Positions 16,045-25,089 of a stretch of 63,851 bases of DNA are shown here, in pieces (within the stretch, counting starts at the first letter, position 1; each line of letters starts with the position of its first letter). Position numbers and translations under genes: made by a program. A model generated the notes under the pieces. The model saw nothing but the letters and a program-made list of their open reading frames with translations. It was not told where the DNA came from and searched no databases. The DNA is from Arthrobacter sp. ISL-28 (GTDB taxonomy: Bacteria; Actinomycetota; Actinomycetes; Actinomycetales; Micrococcaceae). The DNA is taken from positions 1 through 63,851 of the forward strand of contig NZ_JAGGPJ010000041.1 in assembly GCF_018613875.1 (NCBI RefSeq), given 5' to 3'.

Positions 16045-17535
16045 ATGCCTTTTCTCAACAGACTCCAGCGCTGGGCCGATGAACGTCCCGACGACACTGC
16101 CGTCGTCGTGGCTGGACAGCGGCTCAGCTGGTCCGGTCTCCGCGATGCAGCGGAAGCTTTGGCGGCCACCCGCACTGCCGACATCACCGTGCTTGCGGAG
16201 CGGAACTCCACCCACTTCGCGGCCGCCTTCGCGGCGGCTGTGGCAGGAGAGCGCCAATGTGCGGTCCTCGATCCCACGTGGCCGGAGCAGCTGCGCGAGG
16301 AGATTGTCCGGCGGCTGGGTCCCCCGGCAGAGGATGGCCCCGGGAAGGCCGGTACCCGCGCGGGCGCGCCCCGGATCCGACCCGGATCTCCGGCTTCCGC
16401 ACCGGCTGCAGCCCTCGCTGTGGCCCAACGTGCCGATGCGTTATTGGCCGACGGGGACCCGGCCTCATCCTTCCTGATTGGCCTGACGTCGGGCACCACG
16501 TCCATTCCCAAGGCGTTCACCCGCTCACGGCGCTCCTGGCAGGAGTCCTTCGAGGCCTCGATCGAGTTTTTCGGGCTCGCCCAGGGGGACAAGACGCTTG
16601 CCCCGGGACCGCTCGCCGCAAGCCTGAACCTCTACGCCCTGGCGGAATGCCTTTATGCAGGCTCAGAATTCCACAGCCTTGAATCCTTCGACGTCGGCGA
16701 CGTCCACGCGGCCATCAGCCACGACGGCATTACCCGGCTCGTGCTGGTCCCCACCATGCTGCGCCTGCTCAGTGAGCGCGGGCTGACCGGCTGCGTTGAT
16801 GCCTCCGGCGTCCGGACCATCATCTGTGCCGGTTCAAAGCTGGACGCCAGGACCCTGGACGCCGCCCGCCGCTGGGCGCCCAACGCCACCATTTTCGAGT
16901 ACTACGGCGCCTCCGAGCTGAGTTTTGTTTCCGGCAAAGGTCTTCCGGCGGGCAAACCGCTCGACGCCGGCGGCACCGGCATCGGCAGGCCGTTTCCCGG
17001 CGTGGAAGTCAGGGTCCTGGACGATGCCGGCGACGTCCTGCCCGACGGAGCAGCGGGAAACATCTGCGTCCGGAGCGGCATGGTCAGCAACGGTTATCTG
17101 TGGGGCGACGACGGGCAGGCGCTCCGCAGCTTCAACGGCTGGTTCACGGTGGGGGACCAGGGATACCTGGAGAACGGCGAGCTCCACATCCTGGGCCGGC
17201 GCTCGGACATGATCATCACGGCGGGCAAAAATGTCTACCCGCACGAAGTGGAGCTGGCGCTGGCTTCGGTCCCCGGCGTGGCCTCCGCTGTGGCGGCCGG
17301 GATGGACGACGACGTCCGGGGGCAGCGGGTGGTGGCGGGGATCGTTCCGTCCAACGGTGCCATCACGGCCATGCAGCTCAAGACCGGTCTTGAGGAGATC
17401 CTGCCAAAGGACAAGAGGCCGCTGCAGTATTTCGCTCTGGCTGAGCTTCCCCTCACGGACCGCGGAAAGGTCAGCCGCAGCATCATGCTCGACTGGATCA
17501 CCGCCCGCGACTCCCGGGCACGGCGCCTTGTCTGA
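16045..17535 (+). CDS. AMP-dependent acyl-CoA synthetase/ligase
   Basis: Class I adenylate-forming enzyme, 496 residues, predicted to activate a carboxylic acid to an acyl-CoA through an acyl-AMP. Phosphate loop LTSGTTSIPKAF near residue 150, A5 motif YYGASELSF, A7 TVGDQGY, A8 hinge GRRSDMIITAGKNVYP and catalytic lysine in DRGKVSR near the end. The chain length of the substrate cannot be read from sequence. The downstream thiolase overlaps its last codons, which suggests a joint role in acyl-CoA metabolism. It begins 60 bp from the divergent metallopeptidase gene. Confidence 0.88.
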   Translation: MPFLNRLQRWADERPDDTAVVVAGQRLSWSGLRDAAEALAATRTADITVLAERNSTHFAAAFAAAVAGERQCAVLDPTWPEQLREEIVRRLGPPAEDGPGKAGTRAGAPRIRPGSPASAPAAALAVAQRADALLADGDPASSFLIGLTSGTTSIPKAFTRSRRSWQESFEASIEFFGLAQGDKTLAPGPLAASLNLYALAECLYAGSEFHSLESFDVGDVHAAISHDGITRLVLVPTMLRLLSERGLTGCVDASGVRTIICAGSKLDARTLDAARRWAPNATIFEYYGASELSFVSGKGLPAGKPLDAGGTGIGRPFPGVEVRVLDDAGDVLPDGAAGNICVRSGMVSNGYLWGDDGQALRSFNGWFTVGDQGYLENGELHILGRRSDMIITAGKNVYPHEVELALASVPGVASAVAAGMDDDVRGQRVVAGIVPSNGAITAMQLKTGLEEILPKDKRPLQYFALAELPLTDRGKVSRSIMLDWITARDSRARRLV

Positions 17536-18748
17536 GACGGCCTCCGGGTCTGAGACGGCCCGGGCGCATCTGCAGGTACAGGAGACCCGTCCCGCCGAGC
17601 GGCAGCCCGTCATCATCGCCGCGTTGCGCACGCCCATCTGCCGCACGAACGGCACACTGAAACAGCTCCGCGCCCACGAACTCCTCGCGCCGCTCCTCAC
17701 TGCGCTGCTGGCGGAAACCGGTGTGGCCCTTTCCGAACCGTCCGACGTCGTCATCGGCAATGCGGTGGGCGGCGGCGGAAACGTGGCACGGCTGGCAGCC
17801 CTCGAGGCCGGCCTGCCGGTCACGGTCCCCGGCCTCACCGTCGACCGGCAGTGCGGCTCCGGCCTCGACGCCATCGTGCTCGCGTCCCGCCTCGTCGCGG
17901 CGGACGGCGGGGTGTACCTGGCCGGGGGAGTGGAAAGCACCAGCACCGCACCGTTGCGTGCGCACCGCAACGACGACGGCGATCCCACCTTTTTCAAGCG
18001 GGCCCAGTTTGCGCCCCACACCCTGGGCGATCCGGACATGGGAGTGGCTGCCGAGAACGTGGCGGCAGAGTTCGGCATCAGCCGGAGCCGGCAGGACGAT
18101 TTTGCGCTGCGCAGCCACCGCCGGGCCGTTGAAGCGGCCGCGGCAGGCGCCTTTGACCGGGAGATCGTTCCGCTGGAAACGCCGTCGGGCAAGGTGACAG
18201 CCGACGACGGCCCGCGGCCCAGGCTCAGCGAATCCCTGCTGGCCAGGTTCCCGGCCGCGTTCGTGGAATCCGGAACGGTCACCGCCGGAAACTCCTGCTT
18301 CGACGCGGACGGGGCCGCCGCCGTCGTCATCACCTCGCTCGCGCGCGCCCGGGAACTGGGCGCTCCGGACGCGTTGGTGGTCCTGGGAACGGAGACGGCC
18401 GGTGTGGAGCCCCGGCTCCTCGGCATCGGGGCCGCCTCCGCCGCCGCGCGGCTGCTGGCGTCGCGGGGCGAGACCGCCGCCGACGTGGATCTCGTGGAAT
18501 TCAACGAGGCGTTCGCCTCCCAAACCCTTGCATGCCTGGATCAGCTGGGCATTGATCCGCTGCGGGCCAACGCCGACGGCGGTGCGCTGGCGCTCGGTCA
18601 TGCGTTCGGGGCGTCCGGTGCCGTCCTGGTAACGAGGCTGCTGGCGCAGGCCCGCCGGACGCCGGACCGGGAGCAGCTCGCCCTGGCGATGATCAGCATT
18701 GCCGGGGGCATGGGCACGGCCGCCCTGTTCAGGTACGCCCGGCTCTAG
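17528..18748 (+). CDS. Thiolase family protein lacking the second catalytic cysteine
   Basis: Acetyl-CoA acetyltransferase-like protein of 406 residues. Nucleophile C109 is intact in VDRQCGSGLDA, NEAFASQT is present, and H358 is kept although the usual GHP is GHA. The C-terminal CxG motif reads S390-I-A in MISIAGGMGTA, so the second catalytic cysteine is a serine. No ATG or GTG fits near the family start; TTG 17528, overlapping the ligase stop by 8 bp, is the best start. Activity may be altered or lost; otherwise the fold looks complete. Confidence 0.82.
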   Translation: MSETASGSETARAHLQVQETRPAERQPVIIAALRTPICRTNGTLKQLRAHELLAPLLTALLAETGVALSEPSDVVIGNAVGGGGNVARLAALEAGLPVTVPGLTVDRQCGSGLDAIVLASRLVAADGGVYLAGGVESTSTAPLRAHRNDDGDPTFFKRAQFAPHTLGDPDMGVAAENVAAEFGISRSRQDDFALRSHRRAVEAAAAGAFDREIVPLETPSGKVTADDGPRPRLSESLLARFPAAFVESGTVTAGNSCFDADGAAAVVITSLARARELGAPDALVVLGTETAGVEPRLLGIGAASAAARLLASRGETAADVDLVEFNEAFASQTLACLDQLGIDPLRANADGGALALGHAFGASGAVLVTRLLAQARRTPDREQLALAMISIAGGMGTAALFRYARL

Positions 18749-18808
18749 GCCGCAACGTTGCCTGTCGCCGTCCGCCGGAGCCTGTTTCCGGAGTCAGGAG
18801 TGCCGGAG

Positions 18809-19435
18809 TCAATCGTCCGCGGGTTCGCCCAGGCCGCGGGCAGCCAACGCGTCCCCGGTGTGGCGGGCATAGGCAACGGTGGTGATGAACACCGGCAGGA
18901 CGAGCGCCCGCGGGTTGCGTTCCAGCCCCCGGGCCCGGGCCGAGTCGCGGACGTCCGCATAGGCCCCGGCAATGAAGGGGATGCTGCGCAGCATGATGGC
19001 GATGGTGAGGGCGAACCGTTCGGGATCGGCCCCGAAACGCGTGAACGGCCGGGCCAGGGACACCACCCCGTCCAACAGGCGCTGCAGCGGTGTTGTTGCG
19101 GTCAGCAGTGACGCTGCCACGACGCACAGCAGGATGTTCAGGACGATGCGCGCGGCCACGGGCGCCCCGAGCTGCCACCACTGGAAGAGGCCGATGACCA
19201 GCAGGACGGGAAGCAGCGGGCGGACAGCACGCAAGAGCCGGGCCGGTCCCGCCCCGCTGAGCAGGAACAGCGCGCACATCAGGGCAAGGGCTGCAGCGGC
19301 GAGCCGCCAGTCGACGATCAGGAACGACGCCATGCCGCAACCCACCACCACCAGGAACTTCAGCCACAGCGGCGTGCGGTGGAGCAGCGACGTGCCTGGG
19401 ACGTAGTTGGCGAGCAGGAAGCCGTGGCCCCTCAC
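18809..19435 (-). CDS. bioN: ECF transporter T component (BioN-like)
   Basis: Transmembrane coupling subunit of an energy-coupling-factor vitamin transporter. 208 residues with about five membrane segments and the two Ala-Arg-Gly coupling motifs: ARARGLER and ALAARGLGE near the C-terminus. It overlaps the ATPase gene by 4 bp and belongs to the BioY-ATPase-BioN set, so the substrate is almost certainly biotin. Confidence 0.9.
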   Translation of the reverse strand: MRGHGFLLANYVPGTSLLHRTPLWLKFLVVVGCGMASFLIVDWRLAAAALALMCALFLLSGAGPARLLRAVRPLLPVLLVIGLFQWWQLGAPVAARIVLNILLCVVAASLLTATTPLQRLLDGVVSLARPFTRFGADPERFALTIAIMLRSIPFIAGAYADVRDSARARGLERNPRALVLPVFITTVAYARHTGDALAARGLGEPADD

Positions 19436-20190
19436 CGGTCCTCCCCACTGGCAGCAGCGCTGTTCGGAACCTCGGAGCCATCCCGAACCGCAGGGCCGGC
19501 CGCGCAGAGAGAGCGGTAGTGTGCAACGGCGGCGGCAGCGTCGCCGTCGAACACTATCCGCCCGGATTCGACCACCAGCACACGGTCCATGTCGAGGGCG
19601 AGCTCAAGGTCATGGGTGGACATGATGATCTGCTGGCGGAGACCGGTGATGGTGCGGCGCAGGAGTTCACGGTTCCGGAGATCCAAGAGGGTGGACGGCT
19701 CATCAAGGACCAGGACATCGGGTTCCACGGCCAGCACGGCGGCCAGGGCCAGCAGCTGCCGCTCGCCGCCGGAGAGCTCATAGATGCTCTGGTCCGCCAA
19801 GGGCAGCAGGCCGAAGCGGTCCAGGGCGGCGTCGGCTTTCTCGCGGCGTTCTGCGCCGTTCCGAATGGAGCGGCGAAGGGACAGTTCAACGTCCTCCCGG
19901 CCGGTCGGCATGACCAGCTGCGACAGGGGATCGGTGAAGACGAAGCCCACCTGCTGCCTGACAGCCCGCACTTTCCGGACGGTATCCGAGCCGTTCACGG
20001 TCACACTGCCCTCGCTGGGCGCCACGAGGCCGTTCAGGAGGCGGAGGAGTGTGGATTTGCCGGAGCCGTTGGCGCCGATCACGCCGATGCGCCGTTCAGT
20101 CAGGCTGAGCGTGACGTCCTCAAGCAGCACCTTGGGTTCCAGGTGGCCGTCAACGGCCACCCGGACTCCCACGCTGGTGAGCGAAATCAT
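19432..20190 (-). CDS. bioM: ECF transporter ATPase (BioM-like)
   Basis: 252-residue ABC ATPase of the biotin ECF transporter. Walker A GANGSGKST near residue 41, Q-loop FTDPLSQLVMPT typical of ECF ATPases, signature LSGGERQLLALAAVL, Walker B VLVLDEPSTLLD and STHDLELAL switch. ATG 20190 is chosen; the frame runs on to 20955 but that part overlaps bioY. It starts 2 bp after the bioY stop and overlaps the T-component gene by 4 bp. Confidence 0.92.
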   Translation of the reverse strand: MISLTSVGVRVAVDGHLEPKVLLEDVTLSLTERRIGVIGANGSGKSTLLRLLNGLVAPSEGSVTVNGSDTVRKVRAVRQQVGFVFTDPLSQLVMPTGREDVELSLRRSIRNGAERREKADAALDRFGLLPLADQSIYELSGGERQLLALAAVLAVEPDVLVLDEPSTLLDLRNRELLRRTITGLRQQIIMSTHDLELALDMDRVLVVESGRIVFDGDAAAAVAHYRSLCAAGPAVRDGSEVPNSAAASGEDR

Positions 20191-20192
20191 GC

Positions 20193-20834
20193 TCACGGCC
20201 GGGCGGCGGCTTTCTCCGCAGGGGGCCGGACGCGGCGGACGTGCAGGTCGGGGAAGGCCTTGTGGAGGGCCAGGGCCACCGTGACCGCCAGGACGTTCTT
20301 GATGATGTCGCCCGGGTAGAAGGCAAGGTCGGCGAGGAAGGCCTTGGAAAGATCCAGCTTGGCGTTGACCATCATGCCCAGCACGCCGAGCCCGTGGATA
20401 ACGACGATGCTGGTGGCCATGGCCGCGGCGAATAGGAACAGTCCGCGGTACTTCACGGTGCGGCGGATGACGATGGCTGCGAGCCAGCCCACGGCGGCCG
20501 CGGCCAAGGGGAAGGCAATGATGTAGCCGGCCGAAGGGCCAGCCAGGATGCCCAGCCCGCTGCGTCCGCCGCTGAAGATGGGAAGTCCTGCGAGCCCCAG
20601 CAGGGTGTAAAGCCCGACGGCGGCAAATGCCCTGCCGGGGCCGAGGGCCAGCCCGGTCAGCATCACGGCGAGCGTCTGCAGCGTGATGGGGACGCCGAGT
20701 CCGCCGACGGGAATGGCAGCAACGAGCGCGGAACCCGCCACCAGTGCGGCGAAGACGGCGATAAGCCCGAGGTCGGTGGCGTTCCAGCGGCTGCGCTTCG
20801 CGCGGGGTGTGGTCGCGGGATGGGTCTGGGTCAT
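20193..20834 (-). CDS. bioY: Biotin transporter substrate-binding subunit BioY
   Basis: S component of the biotin ECF transporter. 213 residues with six membrane helices and the BioY signatures VPITLQTLAVML, GLAGLPIFSGGRSGLGIL and SAGYIIAFPLAA. First gene of the bioY-bioM-bioN operon. About 277 bp upstream lie free before the divergent ABC-F gene; a biotin-responsive operator is expected there but I could not identify one with confidence. Confidence 0.94.
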   Translation of the reverse strand: MTQTHPATTPRAKRSRWNATDLGLIAVFAALVAGSALVAAIPVGGLGVPITLQTLAVMLTGLALGPGRAFAAVGLYTLLGLAGLPIFSGGRSGLGILAGPSAGYIIAFPLAAAAVGWLAAIVIRRTVKYRGLFLFAAAMATSIVVIHGLGVLGMMVNAKLDLSKAFLADLAFYPGDIIKNVLAVTVALALHKAFPDLHVRRVRPPAEKAAARP

Positions 20835-21111
20835 GGGAGGTCCTGTCGAAGGGGCACAAACAATTATTGGCTGAAGTTGACGTTACCGGCCCTGACCCAG
20901 GTCCATTTTGTAGCTCTTCTACAAGGGGGACCAGCCGGAGACCATCGCAGCGCACAAAGCGCCCCCGGCCGTCCGGTTAGCTTCAGGTTATGGAAAAGGC
21001 CCGCGGCCGGTAGACTTGTAGAGGCCGTTCTCTCGGCCGCACCGCCCCGGCACCCACCAGATTCCATCCGCTGTGCCGCTGCGCTCCCTGTTGTGAAAGG
21101 CCTTACCTGCT

Positions 21112-22710
21112 TTGATTACTGTCCAGGATCTTGAACTGCGCGCCGGCGCCCGGCTGCTCATGGACCAGGTGAGCTTCCGGATCGACAAGGGAGACAAGAT
21201 CGGCCTTGTCGGCCGCAACGGTGCAGGCAAGACCACTCTCACCAGGGTACTGGCGGGGGAGGGCCTGCCGGCCGCCGGAAAGGTGACCCGCAGCGGTGAG
21301 ATCGGTTACCTGCCGCAGGATCCGCGGACGCCCGACATGGAACAGCTGGCGCGGGACAGGATTCTCTCCGCCCGCGGGCTCGACGTCGTGGTCGGGAAGC
21401 TGCGCCAGGCACACGAGGAAATGGCCAGTGAGGACGCGGCGATCCAGCGGAAGGCAATGAACCGCTACGACCGGCTGGAGACCGAGTTCCTGGCGGGCGG
21501 CGGCTATGCCGCGGAGGCGGAAGCGGCAGCCATTTCATCCAACCTTGCCCTGCCGGACCGCATCCTGAACCAGCCGCTGAAGACCCTTTCGGGCGGCCAG
21601 CGGCGCCGCGTGGAGCTCGCCCGGATCCTGTACTCCGGAGCTGAAACCATGCTCCTGGATGAGCCCACCAACCACCTCGACGCCGACTCCATTTCCTGGC
21701 TACGCGACTTCCTGAAGAACCACCAGGGCGGGCTGATCGTGATCAGCCACGATACCGAACTGCTCGAAGCCACCGTGAACAAGGTTTTCCTGCTGGACGC
21801 CAACCGGGCGCAGATCGATTTCTACAACATGGACTGGAAGCGCTACCTGCTGCAGCGCGAAACGGACGAGCGCGCCCGCAAGCGCGAGCGTGCCAACGCC
21901 GAGAAGAAGGCGCAGGTCCTCTTCGATCAGGCCAACAAGATGCGCGCCAAGGCAACCAAGGCAGTGGCCGCGCAGAACATGGCCAAGCGTGCGGAGCGTC
22001 TGCTGAGCGGCCTGGAGGCGGTGCGCGAGAACGACCGGGTGGCTGCGTTGCGCTTCCCGGACCCCTCGCCCTGCGGCAAGACCCCGCTTACCGCGGAGGG
22101 CCTTAGCAAGTCCTACGGCTCGCTCGAGATCTTCACGGACGTGGACCTCGCCATCGACCGCGGCTCCAAGGTGGTCATCCTGGGCCTCAACGGTGCAGGC
22201 AAGACGACCCTCCTGCGCATGCTCGCCGGCGTCGACAGGCCCGATACGGGCGACGTCATTCCGGGCCACGGCCTCAAGGTCGGCTACTACGCCCAGGAGC
22301 ACGAAACCCTGGACGTTAACCGGACGGTGCTGGAAAACATGCGCTCCTCTGCCCCTGACATGAAGGATGCGGAGGTCCGCGGAATCCTCGGCTCATTCCT
22401 GTTTTCAGGCGACGACGTCGACAAGCCCGCCGGTGTCCTGTCCGGCGGTGAGAAGACCCGCCTGGCGCTGGCCACCATCGTGGCGTCCAGCGCCAACGTG
22501 CTCCTGCTCGATGAGCCCACCAACAACCTCGATCCCGCCAGCCGCGCCGAAATCCTGGGTGCCCTGCGCAACTACAGCGGCGCCGTCGTACTGGTGAGCC
22601 ACGACGAGGGCGCCGTCGAGGCCCTCAACCCTGAGCGGGTGGTGCTGCTGCCCGATGGCGTCGAGGACCTCTGGAACGAGGACTACCTGGACCTGATCAC
22701 GCTGGCCTAA
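21112..22710 (+). CDS. ABC-F family ATPase (ribosome-associated type)
   Basis: 532-residue soluble protein with two ABC domains and no membrane segment, as in ABC-F translation factors. Domain 1 has GRNGAGKTT and LSGGQRRRVELARIL; domain 2 has GLNGAGKTT and LSGGEKTRLALATIV. Between them (about residues 235-320) is the charged, Lys/Arg-rich P-site linker (ERARKRERANAEKK). The start is TTG 21112, with GAAAGG about 10 nt upstream. It could be a housekeeping EttA-like factor or an antibiotic-protection member; the sequence alone does not decide. Confidence 0.9.
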   Translation: MITVQDLELRAGARLLMDQVSFRIDKGDKIGLVGRNGAGKTTLTRVLAGEGLPAAGKVTRSGEIGYLPQDPRTPDMEQLARDRILSARGLDVVVGKLRQAHEEMASEDAAIQRKAMNRYDRLETEFLAGGGYAAEAEAAAISSNLALPDRILNQPLKTLSGGQRRRVELARILYSGAETMLLDEPTNHLDADSISWLRDFLKNHQGGLIVISHDTELLEATVNKVFLLDANRAQIDFYNMDWKRYLLQRETDERARKRERANAEKKAQVLFDQANKMRAKATKAVAAQNMAKRAERLLSGLEAVRENDRVAALRFPDPSPCGKTPLTAEGLSKSYGSLEIFTDVDLAIDRGSKVVILGLNGAGKTTLLRMLAGVDRPDTGDVIPGHGLKVGYYAQEHETLDVNRTVLENMRSSAPDMKDAEVRGILGSFLFSGDDVDKPAGVLSGGEKTRLALATIVASSANVLLLDEPTNNLDPASRAEILGALRNYSGAVVLVSHDEGAVEALNPERVVLLPDGVEDLWNEDYLDLITLA

Positions 22711-22719
22711 GCCACTTCG

Positions 22720-23082
22720 TCAGCCCCAGCAGAGGCAGAAGGGATGCCCTGCGGGGTCCGCGTAGACCTGAAAGCCCTCAGGGGACTCGGTGTCATCCGC
22801 CAGCTTCAGCAGCCGGGCGCCCAGTGACATCGCATGGTCATGGGCGGCTGCCAGGTCATCGACGTACAAATCCAGATGGATCTGCTGCGGCGTCCCGTCC
22901 GGCCACTCAGGCGGAACATGGTTGGGCGCCAGCTGAAAGCCCAGCCGCGGTTCCCCGTCGACATACACGGTGTGCCAGTCACCATCGGCGTCCACCGTTC
23001 CGCCCAGGAGACCGGCCCAGAAGGTGCTCTCGGCGGTCAGGTCTGCTGCATCGAAGACGACGATCTGTCGGGTGATCTTCAT
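22720..23082 (-). CDS. VOC (glyoxalase/bleomycin-resistance fold) family protein
   Basis: 120-residue single-domain vicinal-oxygen-chelate protein. It begins MKITRQIVVFDAADLTAES and has the paired beta-alpha-beta-beta-beta modules of the fold, with a QIHLDLYVDDL central strand and a QVYADPAGHPFCLC C-terminal strand. The metal-binding pattern is partial. The specific reaction is unknown. Converges with the ABC-F gene after 9 bp and lies just downstream of another minus-strand small gene. Confidence 0.85.
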   Translation of the reverse strand: MKITRQIVVFDAADLTAESTFWAGLLGGTVDADGDWHTVYVDGEPRLGFQLAPNHVPPEWPDGTPQQIHLDLYVDDLAAAHDHAMSLGARLLKLADDTESPEGFQVYADPAGHPFCLCWG

Positions 23083-23100
23083 GCCGTCATCCTTTCAGGG

Positions 23101-23436
23101 TCATAGTTCCGTTTCGGTATCGAGGTCCCAGTGGATTCGGATGGCCGCGGCAACAGGCCCGGCGGTGACGTCCACCCGGAACGCAACGGGCGCTGTCCCG
23201 GTCTCTTCGATGACCCCGTCACGGTACACGCGGCCGCACGACGGGCAGAGAGTGTAAAGGTCCTCATCGTCCGGCCATTCAGCCAGTCCGTCCGGTACAG
23301 GGGTGTCGCCGCCAGCGTGAACGGGAATGCCCTGCGAATTGGCTTGAATCAGCCCTTCGTCGCTGACCGTGTTGCCGCAGACGCAGGTGATCGTGGTGAC
23401 ATCATGACCGTTGACCTGGGCGAATTCAGTGTCCAT
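23101..23436 (-). CDS. Hypothetical protein with zinc-ribbon-like cysteines
   Basis: 111-residue protein I do not recognise. It has C-V-C near residue 18 and C-P-S-C near residue 64 (TLCPSCGRVYRDG), a pattern that could bind zinc. The rest is acidic and hydrophilic with no membrane segment. It lies 18 bp upstream of the VOC gene and may be co-transcribed. Upstream, a repeated TAGCCTATG occurs at 23474 and 23488. Confidence 0.65.
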   Translation of the reverse strand: MDTEFAQVNGHDVTTITCVCGNTVSDEGLIQANSQGIPVHAGGDTPVPDGLAEWPDDEDLYTLCPSCGRVYRDGVIEETGTAPVAFRVDVTAGPVAAAIRIHWDLDTETEL

Positions 23437-23558
23437 GGCGCGCTCCCCGGCGGTGGAAGAAGACGTTGTGTCGTAGCCTATGTGTCTTAGCCTATGCGAC
23501 TCCCTGGAGGATATGGGCGGCCGGGGGGTCGGAGATGTCGGATTCCTGTCAAGGGGTC

Positions 23559-24026
23559 CTAGTCTTCGACCTTGCCGTCCGCGATTGTTCCCCTCCAGGC
23601 CCCGGTTTCAACCTCGCGGCCCTCGATGAACTCCTTGAAACGCTGCAGGTCATTCTTGATCTGACGGTCATCGAGATGCAGAGATGCCCCCACGCGCTCG
23701 ACGGCTGAGTCCGGTTCCCAGGTTACGTCGACGCTGACCCGGGTATCCGTCGGGCTCAGTGCCTGGAAAGAGACAATCCCGGAATTGTGTGGCTCGTCCA
23801 CGCTTTCCCAGGTGATCCGCTCATCGGGGACTTGGTCGATGATCCGGGCGTTGAAGTCGCGTTTGATTCCGGCAATGTCGGTTCTGAAATGCACGGTGGT
23901 TTCGTCGAGTTGCGAGACGGAGTCCACGCCCGACATGAACCGGGGAAACTCCTCGAACTGGGTCCACTGGTTGTAGGCCTGGCTCAGCGGGACGTTGACA
24001 TCGATGGATTCCTGCACCTTGGCCAT
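23559..24026 (-). CDS. SRPBCC (START-like) family protein
   Basis: 155-residue protein of the polyketide cyclase/dehydrase-like SRPBCC fold, a lipid- or ligand-binding helix-grip. It starts MAKVQESIDVNVPLSQAYNQWTQ, has the FEEFPRFMSGV loop and ends in a long amphipathic helix (DDRQIKNDLQRFKEFIE). Bacterial members are often stress-linked, but no function can be assigned. Stand-alone between two unrelated small genes. Confidence 0.85.
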   Translation of the reverse strand: MAKVQESIDVNVPLSQAYNQWTQFEEFPRFMSGVDSVSQLDETTVHFRTDIAGIKRDFNARIIDQVPDERITWESVDEPHNSGIVSFQALSPTDTRVSVDVTWEPDSAVERVGASLHLDDRQIKNDLQRFKEFIEGREVETGAWRGTIADGKVED

Positions 24027-24130
24027 GACTGAATCGCTCCTTCAGCTATCGGCCGGCCCTGCATCATTCCAGGCCCTGGGCCTCACTTCCACGCTAGGGC
24101 GACTCACTGATGCGTACAAGGCCTCTGTGG

Positions 24131-24457
24131 TTAGGCGCCGGGCGGCCGATACTTGACATCGCCGGCCAGCTGCAGGGCAGCCATGGTTTCATCCACGGTC
24201 AACAGCACCGTCGTTTCAAAATTGCTCAACGCACCGCCTCCGCTGATTGCCAGGGCCACAGCGGCCATGGACACGTTGTCGGGCGCCTCCCACAGGTTAT
24301 AGCCGTCGTGGGTGCCGAAGGCGTACCAGAACCCGTGAAGCTTTCCGCCTACCGACTCGATGTATGCCTGGGCGGCTTTTCCGCGGTCCTCCGGGTTACT
24401 GATCAACCTGGCCCAGGTCTCTGGCGTGTAGCTGAACTTCGACAGATAGAGCGGCAT
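24131..24457 (-). CDS. GYD-domain protein
   Basis: 108-residue GYD-domain protein (named for Gly-Tyr-Asp). The motif appears as FGTHDGYNLWEAPD, and the N-terminus MPLYLSKFSYTPETWARLI is typical. Function of the family is unknown. ATG 24457 is used although the frame stays open to 24682. It lies downstream of the YbaK-type gene on the same strand. Confidence 0.85.
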   Translation of the reverse strand: MPLYLSKFSYTPETWARLISNPEDRGKAAQAYIESVGGKLHGFWYAFGTHDGYNLWEAPDNVSMAAVALAISGGGALSNFETTVLLTVDETMAALQLAGDVKYRPPGA

Positions 24458-24588
24458 TGGCTTTCCCTTCGTTCGCTTCCGGCAGTGGGGATGCCCCAAG
24501 AATGGCAGGCCGGCGGCAGGCCAGCAATGGGTCTCGGGAACATCTCCACAGCGGCGGAGCGTCTGGCCGGAACGTCGGCATGATCGTC

Positions 24589-25089
24589 CTAGCGCACCTG
24601 CAGCGCGTGGGCGCCGGTGATCCTCTGCAGCTCGCCGTAAGTGATGGAGAACATCGAGTGGTGGTCTCCCGCACCGGCCCACAGCGTCCCGTGCTCTTCC
24701 AGCGACGAGTCGAGGAGGGTGCGGATTTTCTCGGGATGGCCCACCGGTGCCACGCCGCCCACTTCCTGTCCGGTATGCTCCAGGACGAAGGCGGGCGAGG
24801 CACGCCGAATCCTTCCTGATCCCAGCTGCTCTGAGACGTAGCGCGTATCCACTCTCGCCGCGCCGCTGGCCAGGATGAGCAGGGGAGCGCCGTCGAGTTC
24901 AAACACCAGACTGTTCGTGATCGCCGCGACGTCGCAGCCGAGCGCGGCGGCTGCGGCGGCCGCCGTCGGGACTTTGCCCGGAAGGACCGTGACTGTGTCG
25001 CGGACGCCGGCCTCGGTGAGGGCGCGCCTAACGTTTGCGACAGGATCGGGAAGGATGTCCCTCCTCCTGTCGTCAGTAGCCCTGTGCAT
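24589..25089 (-). CDS. YbaK/aminoacyl-tRNA deacylase family protein
   Basis: 166-residue protein of the YbaK/ProX editing-domain fold, which hydrolyses misacylated tRNA such as Cys-tRNA(Pro). Typical features are the VRRALTEAG helix, CDVAAITNSLVFE, ASGAARVD and GGVAPVGHPEKIRTLLD. The usual catalytic-lysine position (often K in TLVFK) reads E in SLVFE, so it may belong to a non-proline subfamily. ATG 25089 overlaps the end of the SURF1 gene by 17 bp, suggesting coupling. Confidence 0.8.
   Translation of the reverse strand: MHRATDDRRRDILPDPVANVRRALTEAGVRDTVTVLPGKVPTAAAAAAALGCDVAAITNSLVFELDGAPLLILASGAARVDTRYVSEQLGSGRIRRASPAFVLEHTGQEVGGVAPVGHPEKIRTLLDSSLEEHGTLWAGAGDHHSMFSITYGELQRITGAHALQVR

Noticed and set aside
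15091..16428. Long 445-codon form of the zinc metallopeptidase
   Set aside because: The first 148 codons overlap the divergent ligase gene and lack family similarity; the protein begins well at 15984.
16834..18504. 556-codon minus-strand frame opposite the ligase and thiolase genes
   Set aside because: Low-complexity Ser/Ala/Arg-rich shadow of two well-supported genes.
20860..20900. GTAACGTCAAC stretch upstream of bioY as a biotin-regulator operator
   Set aside because: It does not match a known BirA or BioQ site well enough to be called.
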